The position numbers and the translations under genes were made by a program. Of a DNA stretch of 41,055 nucleotides, positions 35,487 to 41,055 are shown one piece after another (position 1 is the stretch's first letter; the number at the start of each line of letters is the position of its first letter). Below the pieces are notes generated by a model. That model had not been told where the DNA came from. It did no database searches and saw only the letters and a list, made by a program, of their open reading frames with translations. Where the stretch lies: positions 1 through 41,055 of the forward strand of contig WFPF01000035.1 in assembly GCA_015487695.1 (NCBI GenBank), read 5' to 3'. This DNA is from Chitinophagales bacterium. GTDB lineage: Bacteria; Bacteroidota; Bacteroidia; Chitinophagales; S012-47.

Positions 35487-35774
35487 CTAAAGCTCTTCAA
35501 TGGTAGCATTTATTCCTCTGTCAACCAGGGCTATACGCATCGGATTCATATCCTCATGGCTGCCTTTTTTTACGGCATACTTCCCTTTGAAATGAATGAT
35601 CATGGCACACTGCTCCGCTTGTTCGTAGCTATGACCGCAAATCTCCATCAATGATTGGATGACCCAATCAAATGTATTCACGTCATCATTGTGCACAACA
35701 AGTTGCACGGGCAATTCAAATTGCTCGAGCGGGTCCTGCTCAGGAGCCGGATTTGATTTGGTAGAAGGAGTCAT
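35487..35774 (-). CDS. clpS: ATP-dependent Clp protease adaptor ClpS
   Basis: 95 aa; 'VQLVVHNDDVNTFDWVIQSLMEICGHSYEQAEQCAMIIHFKGKYAVKKG'. Confidence 0.93.
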   Translation of the reverse strand: MTPSTKSNPAPEQDPLEQFELPVQLVVHNDDVNTFDWVIQSLMEICGHSYEQAEQCAMIIHFKGKYAVKKGSHEDMNPMRIALVDRGINATIEEL

Positions 35775-35824
35775 TTGCGAATGGGTACTTTCCGTACCTT
35801 AAAAATAGAGTTGAATGACCGGGT

Positions 35825-36388
35825 TTACAAGTCATTCTTGTTTTCTTCATCATTAAAGCTTGTGTAGGCCTGCCACATCAAGCCCGAAAACTGTGTAAGG
35901 TTTTCACGTTGTGCTATTCCCGGCATATTGTCAATGCGCTTTATTACTGAATGGACGGCACTGTAATATCTGGGGCTTTCCGACCAGATTTTATGCATGA
36001 GTGCGATGTACTCTTCCTCAGTTCCTCCGGCCCAGTTGTGCTCTTGCCAGAGTTTAATGTCTTTCACACAGTCCTGCCATGTAGCATATACGCTATAGCC
36101 TTTAAAGCTCCCTACACGTGTGCTTTCGCGGGCATACGGAATACGCATGCCAATAAAATTGTTGGTGCGCCTGAAGAGGTAGCTGTCAAAATTCCAGCCC
36201 GATTCAACAATTGCCTGAGCAAGGACCACACGCCAGTGTGCTACGTCCTGCCTGATCAATTCATCGGCCAGGTTTTCTATCGTCATCTTTTTATCATCAT
36301 TCCGGGGCAGCCATTCCTGTGCAAGGCCATTTGTGGCACTAAGCCCGAGAAAGAAAAGAAAGAAAAGTGACAAAAATGATTTTTTCAT
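35825..36388 (-). CDS. glucosaminidase (Bax/FlgJ-like) domain protein, secreted
   Basis: Signal peptide; 'VVLAQAIVESGWNFDSYLFRRTNNFIGMR...YSVYATWQDCVKDIKLWQE'. Confidence 0.88.
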   Translation of the reverse strand: MKKSFLSLFFLFFLGLSATNGLAQEWLPRNDDKKMTIENLADELIRQDVAHWRVVLAQAIVESGWNFDSYLFRRTNNFIGMRIPYARESTRVGSFKGYSVYATWQDCVKDIKLWQEHNWAGGTEEEYIALMHKIWSESPRYYSAVHSVIKRIDNMPGIAQRENLTQFSGLMWQAYTSFNDEENKNDL

Positions 36389-36561
36389 GGTTCTGATTTT
36401 TTGAATTCAACTTTTGTAAGAGGAATTCTGAGCCTTTGAACTCTATCTGAGCATAAAAGTTTCAAATCAATTCAAAAAAAATCTTAATAAGCAAGAGGAA
36501 AGTGTGAATATTATTGCCTGAATGTCAGCCAAAAAGAGTTGAATGGCGGTAGCTCTGCATT

Positions 36562-37254
36562 TTAATGGAGGCCGAGCCTTTTGCGCAGGGCACTGCGATA
36601 GCCGCGGCCTATGGGTACCAATTTGTTGTTGGTGAGCAGTATATCGTCCTGTTTTATCTTGTTGATGTATTCAAGGTTGATAATAAATGATTTCTGTACC
36701 CGCATAAAGCGCGCATCATTCAACTGGTCCAAAATGTCCCGTAGTCTTTTTATGGTCATTACCACCATATTGGTCGTGTGAATCTTCAGGTTTCCGTTTC
36801 CTGTGGCCTCTATCATGACAATGTCTGAGATCAGCAGTTTTTGATAATCGGTAGGACCGGTTTTGATAAAAATGTAGGAGTTGCTTTGTTCCTCCCTCTT
36901 GTCGATGCGGGCAGTCGCTTTTTCCAAGGCCTGTAATATGCCTTCCATATGCAGCGGCTTGGTAAGGAAATGGAGCGGATCGAACTCAAAACTGTCTATA
37001 GCATATTCGGGATAGGCAGAGATAAAAATTACAAGTGGTTTTTGTTTTATTGAACGCAGAAACTCGAATCCACCGATTCCGGGCATTTCGACATCGGAGA
37101 TGATCAGGTCGATTCCCTCTTTGCTCAAAAGGGGAATCGCCTGCAAGGGGTCGGTATAAAGCCCTTTTAACTCAAAACGGGGGTCTTTCTCCAGAAACTC
37201 CGTGAGAAGGCTTACCTGTTCAGGCTGGTCATCAAGTATTATCGTTCTAATCAT
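36562..37254 (-). CDS. LytTR-family response regulator
   Basis: 230 aa; receiver 'IISDVEMPGIGGFEF', 'FLTKPL'; C-terminal LytTR 'RFMRVQKSFIINLEYINKIKQDDILLTNNKLVPIGRGYR'. Confidence 0.94.
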   Translation of the reverse strand: MIRTIILDDQPEQVSLLTEFLEKDPRFELKGLYTDPLQAIPLLSKEGIDLIISDVEMPGIGGFEFLRSIKQKPLVIFISAYPEYAIDSFEFDPLHFLTKPLHMEGILQALEKATARIDKREEQSNSYIFIKTGPTDYQKLLISDIVMIEATGNGNLKIHTTNMVVMTIKRLRDILDQLNDARFMRVQKSFIINLEYINKIKQDDILLTNNKLVPIGRGYRSALRKRLGLH

Positions 37255-37394
37255 GCACTTTATGTATAAAAATCAGCACTTTAACGGTCAATATGTGCAG
37301 CTTAGGTAACTTTTACAAAAATCACTTGCAATCCCTTTTTTTAACAAGCTATTTTTAAATCAGATTTTCCCCCAACTCCTTACACAAAGGGGTG

Positions 37395-37438
37395 GAAACC
37401 CGGCATAACCCCCTTATGTTCGGGTTTCTTTTTTTTAA
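37395..37438 (+). terminator. strong + strand intrinsic terminator not preceded by a + strand CDS
   Basis: GAAACCCG-g-CATAA-ccccc-TTATG-tt-CGGGTTTC-tttttttt; 8-bp outer and 5-bp inner stem, U8+ tail on + only. Confidence 0.8.
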
Positions 37439-37534
37439 CATCTTTTTAACGGTAGTCCCCTATGAGATGTAAACTTAGGAATAATTTCTCAACGTTGTAC
37501 ACATACATTTCAATAATTGTTGGGTATTGAATGC

Positions 37535-37562
37535 ACCCCGGTATGTGGATGCCGGGGTTTTT
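37535..37562 (+). terminator. second + strand intrinsic terminator upstream of the VTT-domain gene
   Basis: aCCCCGG-tatgtggatg-CCGGGGttttt; 6-bp GC stem (+A-T), U5 tail. Confidence 0.75.
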
Positions 37563-37588
37563 GCGTAAATATTGCCGTACACAAACTG

Positions 37589-37596
37589 TAGATTTG
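37589..37596 (+). promoter_or_regulatory. -7 promoter box (TAGATTTG) directly before the VTT-domain gene ATG
   Basis: Exact TAnnTTTG; 5 nt to ATG 37602. Confidence 0.55.
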
Positions 37597-37601
37597 CGCG
37601 A

Positions 37602-38057
37602 ATGGAATGGCTTATTGACTACGGCTACTGGGGCTTGCTGCTTGCATCTTTTCTGGCTGCTACCATCATACCATTCAGTTCCGATGTGCTTCTGGCAAGC
37701 ATGCTTTTCGGAGACTTTGACCCGCTTAAACTCTGGGTGTTTGCCACTATCGGCAATTGGGCGGGTGGCATGGTAAGCTACTACATGGGGCACTTTGGAA
37801 AGTGGGAATGGATAGAAAAATATATGAGAGTGAGCCATGAGAAGGTGCTGAAATATCAGAGCTATGCAGAAAAATACGGATTCTGGTATGCACTTATCAC
37901 CTGGTTGCCCGGCATAGGTGATCCCATAGCCATTGCGTTGGGTTTTGCGCGTACGCGCGTGGTCCCTACCATGATCCTCATGCTCATTGGCAAGGGCGGG
38001 CGCTATGCCGTCATCATTTGGATGGTACAAAGTGGCCGTGACTGGTTCCTTCATTGA
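37602..38057 (+). CDS. YqaA/DedA-like (VTT domain) membrane protein
   Basis: 'MEWLIDYGYWGLLLASFLAATIIPFSSDVLLASMLFGDFDPLKLWVFATIGNWAGGMVSYYMG...WLPGIGDPIAIALGFAR'. ATG 37602 preferred over 37572. Confidence 0.85.
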   Translation: MEWLIDYGYWGLLLASFLAATIIPFSSDVLLASMLFGDFDPLKLWVFATIGNWAGGMVSYYMGHFGKWEWIEKYMRVSHEKVLKYQSYAEKYGFWYALITWLPGIGDPIAIALGFARTRVVPTMILMLIGKGGRYAVIIWMVQSGRDWFLH

Positions 38058-38902
38058 TTGGCCCGGGTAATGAGCTCCAGCAGGGCATGATAAATCTCCG
38101 ACTCATGCTCCCGTATCCGTTCATTGGCCAGTTCCCCGGCATTGCTCAGGCCGCCCGAGTAGTAGCGATAAAACCATGGGAAAACAGACACCATGGCATC
38201 GAGGTAGGAGAGGCGAATCATTGTATTAAATGTCAACCATGCCAGGCCGCCTGTCAGCAGCAGCGAATTGAGGCCTTCTTTGATATGGCCCGAGTAAAGT
38301 TGTCCGCTCCCCGGCACTACGATGCTCATGATTTTGGCAGCTTTGGGATTGAGGCGGTGATATTTTTCATTGCGTTGAAAGAGTACGTCTATTTGCTTTT
38401 TTGAGCTGCTGTCAGCAGGCGGAATGCATCCATGGAAATAAGACCGCGCAAGTTCGAAGTTCTTAATCCCGAAATAACTGCTTGCGAGATAGAGATTAAG
38501 ACGAAGACTGTCTGAGTGACTGATCGGAGTGATGCTGAATAAATCACTCAAAGCCTGCATAAACCTGCCCTCAAGCAGTTTTAAGGCTGCTTTTTTAAAA
38601 AGAATCTCATTGGCAAGGCTGTCGCTCCTCGCATTGTCATAGGCCAAATCATAGAACATCAGAGCTTTCCCGCTTTCCTTTACATGGCTGTAGCACTCGG
38701 CCAAAGCCAGAAAACTTTTGTCACGATATGGGCCGTCACTGAAAAACAAAACACGCTGAAACAATGAAATGGCGAGCTCATATTGGCCCATCCGGGTTTC
38801 CGTTTGTGCCAATTGAAAGGTCTGATCCAGACTTTGCCCCTTCAATCCGGTCAGGAAGATCTCAGAAATGAGAAGAAATACGATGTAATACTTCTTTTTC
38901 AA
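38051..38902 (-). CDS. TPR-containing protein with C-terminal 'PGSGQLYSGHIKEGL' membrane segment
   Basis: 283 aa; signal peptide, TPR-like repeats; C-terminal motif shared with the next gene. Confidence 0.72.
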   Translation of the reverse strand: MKKKYYIVFLLISEIFLTGLKGQSLDQTFQLAQTETRMGQYELAISLFQRVLFFSDGPYRDKSFLALAECYSHVKESGKALMFYDLAYDNARSDSLANEILFKKAALKLLEGRFMQALSDLFSITPISHSDSLRLNLYLASSYFGIKNFELARSYFHGCIPPADSSSKKQIDVLFQRNEKYHRLNPKAAKIMSIVVPGSGQLYSGHIKEGLNSLLLTGGLAWLTFNTMIRLSYLDAMVSVFPWFYRYYSGGLSNAGELANERIREHESEIYHALLELITRANQ

Positions 38903-39707
38903 ATCGTTGAATGTTTTTAATGTTTTTAAGCCGTGCCGACTGATAGGACCCGTAAATATTTCCCAGATAAAAACCGAAGCTCAGTCCGCTGTAAATCCAC
39001 GCGAGAGCACTGCCGCTTCCTTCTTTGACAAATGCCCGATAGGCTCCGAAACCGGTAGATCCGATAATCATTATGCTGATGAGTCCGTCTTTCCAGTCTC
39101 CCGTGTAGATTCGGCCGCTGCCCGGCAAAACAGCCGACATGCCGGCCGCCAGCAAAGGGCTCTTCCGTTTGAGACTCCTTCCTGTTTCAATTTCCCGTGT
39201 GAAAAACTGAAGTTCCGACACCGGTATGCGATGCAAATCGTCTTTTAAAAGCATCTCGGCTTTGTCAAATTGCCTTTGCAGTATAAATGAATTCAGGCGC
39301 AGCATCTCAATTTCATTGCTGTCCAGCCCAATGTTTGGGCGCGCGATGAACTCATTCAGGTCGGGAAACTGCTTTTTCAGCAGGAGAATGCGGCCATATT
39401 CGAGTTCCAGCTCCGGTGGAAACGTGTCCAGTTCCTGCAACCACGCATGCCCCTTTAAATAGGCGCTCTGAAGATCGGGAAGAGAACGGTAGCTTTTCAG
39501 AAGCTTTGCGCGGCTTGCATAGTCATCGGGTTTCATGAATACTATTCGCTCATACTCGGCAATAGCCATTTCGTATTGTTGTGTACGAAACAGATAATCC
39601 GCAAAACGCAATGAGTGGGAGTAGTCAAACAGGTTCTCATTCTGTCCACGCAGCTGCCCGGACGACAAAAGGAGAAAGAAAAGAAAATACTTAATGAATC
39701 GGATCAT
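38862..39707 (-). CDS. TPR-containing paralog with 'PGSGRIYTGDWKDGL' membrane segment
   Basis: Signal peptide MIRFIKYFLFFLLLSSGQLRGQ; TPR-like; same domain order as the 38051-38902 product. Confidence 0.72.
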   Translation of the reverse strand: MIRFIKYFLFFLLLSSGQLRGQNENLFDYSHSLRFADYLFRTQQYEMAIAEYERIVFMKPDDYASRAKLLKSYRSLPDLQSAYLKGHAWLQELDTFPPELELEYGRILLLKKQFPDLNEFIARPNIGLDSNEIEMLRLNSFILQRQFDKAEMLLKDDLHRIPVSELQFFTREIETGRSLKRKSPLLAAGMSAVLPGSGRIYTGDWKDGLISIMIIGSTGFGAYRAFVKEGSGSALAWIYSGLSFGFYLGNIYGSYQSARLKNIKNIQRFEKEVLHRISSHF

Positions 39708-40086
39708 AAAACTTGCCGGTTTCCGGATCAATCGAATATTTCTCAGGGCTAAGCCCGTTGCAGCGTGTGAGCCGGTCGAAAGTGAGCACCATGCCTTTCA
39801 GAACGCCTTTTTCCTTCACCGCTTCCATGCCATACACCGAGCAGGAAGGGGTGAATGTACATTGCTGCCCGTCTTGTGAAGAAATGAACGATTTGTAAAA
39901 AAGGAACAACCCCGAGAACAGCAATTGAAATTCGTTGCGCGAGTCGGTTTCTTCTACCCAGTGGCTATGCGCTTCTTCCCTGAAAACATTCTTTAATATA
40001 TGCAGGTCTGAAGATAGCTGCCCGTATAGGTTGGCATAATAGCTACTTCCCGCCCACAGGATAATTGTACATAAAATCGTTTTCAT
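39691..40086 (-). CDS. yidD: YidD-family protein with N-terminal signal-peptide-like extension
   Basis: 'LFLFYKSFISSQDGQQCTFTPSCSVYGMEAVKEKGVLKGMVLTFDRLTRCN' is the YidD core; start 40086 or 40092. Confidence 0.88.
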   Translation of the reverse strand: MKTILCTIILWAGSSYYANLYGQLSSDLHILKNVFREEAHSHWVEETDSRNEFQLLFSGLFLFYKSFISSQDGQQCTFTPSCSVYGMEAVKEKGVLKGMVLTFDRLTRCNGLSPEKYSIDPETGKFYDPIH

Positions 40087-40738
40087 TTTCATTAATTCGT
40101 ACATTCTTAAATGTAGTAATCTTTTTGTGTGTTTGGCCGGATGGGAGGAAATTAAATATGATCATTTCAGTTGGCACCTCCAGTCCGAGGACATTGACAT
40201 ATTTTCTGAAAAACTGTTTGCTCAGGATTTCGCCCTCTTTGCTTTTAATAACCACGCCATACAATTGCCCTTTTTTGATAGAAATAAGAACCGTTCCGAA
40301 GATTGTTTTTAATTCTTCAACAGGCACATATGTACTGATTACCTGATCGTCAACTTTCTCCACATTGCTGAGCACGTAGCCTGAACCCGGATCATTGAGG
40401 CCGAAATTTTTCGTCTTTCGCTCCAATAGCTGATAAAAGACACTGTTTTCCGCAAGGGGAGGAATTGATTTAATTTCTTCCACTACTCCGTCCCTTAATT
40501 TATAGAGCAAAGTATCCTGCATGACGATGACGGAGGGTTCCGGAAATTGAACCTCATAGACCAGTTTCTTGACATATTTGTCGAAATAAACCTTGCCCGT
40601 GATGAGCTGGCTGGCCTCATCATCCAGTTTCTCCTTGATGACAAAGTCAGCCGTAAAACGATAATAATCTTGTGCTGACAGGCTGCCCGGGAAGAGCAGA
40701 AGATACAGAAACAAGGATAGGGAAAACATTTTTTTCAT
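40043..40738 (-). CDS. LolA-like periplasmic outer-membrane lipoprotein carrier-type protein
   Basis: Signal peptide MKKMFSLSLFLYLLLFPGSLSAQ; beta-rich 'YYRFTADFVIKEKLDDEASQLITGKVYFDKYVKKLVYEVQFPEPSVIVMQDTLLYKL'; SD-like AAAGGAG immediately before ATG 40738. Confidence 0.6.
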   Translation of the reverse strand: MKKMFSLSLFLYLLLFPGSLSAQDYYRFTADFVIKEKLDDEASQLITGKVYFDKYVKKLVYEVQFPEPSVIVMQDTLLYKLRDGVVEEIKSIPPLAENSVFYQLLERKTKNFGLNDPGSGYVLSNVEKVDDQVISTYVPVEELKTIFGTVLISIKKGQLYGVVIKSKEGEILSKQFFRKYVNVLGLEVPTEMIIFNFLPSGQTHKKITTFKNVRINENENDFMYNYPVGGK

Positions 40739-40770
40739 CTCCTTTGCTAAATGCTCTTTTTGCTGAATTA

Positions 40771-40804
40771 AAAAAATCCATCTGTAAAGCAGATGGATTT
40801 TTTT
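40771..40804. terminator. intrinsic terminator between the right-edge gene and the LolA-like gene
   Basis: AAAAAATCCATCTG-taaag-CAGATGGATTTTTT; long near-perfect stem with A/T flanks. Confidence 0.8.
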
Positions 40805-40823
40805 ATTGATCCTTAGATCAACT

Positions 40824-41055
40824 TTAATAGATACTAAGTATCCATACATAATAAACCACATAAGTAACCGTGTAGAGAGCCGCAGAGGCTACACAGCCCC
40901 AAAGTGCTTTTTTGGTTTCATCCCGGTCTTCCGTTATTAGGTAAACAAGACCAATGCCAACAAAGCCCAGGCAAAATCCCCAAACAAAGGAAGGAATTCC
41001 CAGGGGAGGCTCAAAATAGAAGCCCAGTATACCATTGCTCAGATCATTTTGAAGG
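40824..41055 (-). CDS. membrane protein C-terminus (5' end truncated by window edge)
   Basis: Reverse-strand open frame LQNDLSNGILGFYFEPPLGIPSFVWGFCLGFVGIGLVYLITEDRDETKKALWGCVASAALYTVTYVVYYVWILSIY*; absent from the ORF track because it is open at the edge. Confidence 0.65.
   Translation of the reverse strand, partial: LQNDLSNGILGFYFEPPLGIPSFVWGFCLGFVGIGLVYLITEDRDETKKALWGCVASAALYTVTYVVYYVWILSIY

Noticed and set aside
35812-35837. GAATGAC...GTCATTC inverted repeat between clpS and the glucosaminidase gene
   Set aside because: 7-bp AT-rich stem, 11-nt loop, no clear U-tail; too weak to call.

Overview
Chromosomal segment that looks like a Bacteroidetes genome (T9SS sorting domains, SprB repeats, DUF2851, TAnnTTTG promoter boxes). 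No phage, transposase, integrase or CRISPR array was seen. It carries about 40 supportable CDSs, two of them truncated by the window ends (miaA at the left, a membrane protein at the right) and missing from the ORF track. There is one tRNA-Leu(CAG), and several intrinsic terminators and promoters. Most genes are housekeeping or envelope: miaA, cca, pyrF, nifU-like, mrp, an EF-G paralog, queG, GT9, S41 peptidase, M1 and M23 peptidases, clpS, rhomboid, yidD. A 1317-aa SprB-repeat type B T9SS adhesin and a smaller type A T9SS protein are also present. I did not find a clear new defence-type gene system. The observations most worth a second look are non-coding or sequence-level. (1) Two + strand terminators at 37395-37438 and 37535-37562 follow no + strand CDS, implying an unannotated RNA or attenuated leader. 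(2) A 420-bp non-coding interval at 18360-18801 is bounded by two hairpins that share a near-identical flanking motif. (3) In at least four genes the -7 promoter box lies only 4-6 nt before the start codon, predicting leaderless mRNAs. (4) Several conserved families have altered or missing catalytic or ligand motifs: EF-G paralog G3 His->Leu, Mrp without CPxC, ArsC-fold without Cys, RIC-like protein without the CC motif, and YidD with a signal peptide.
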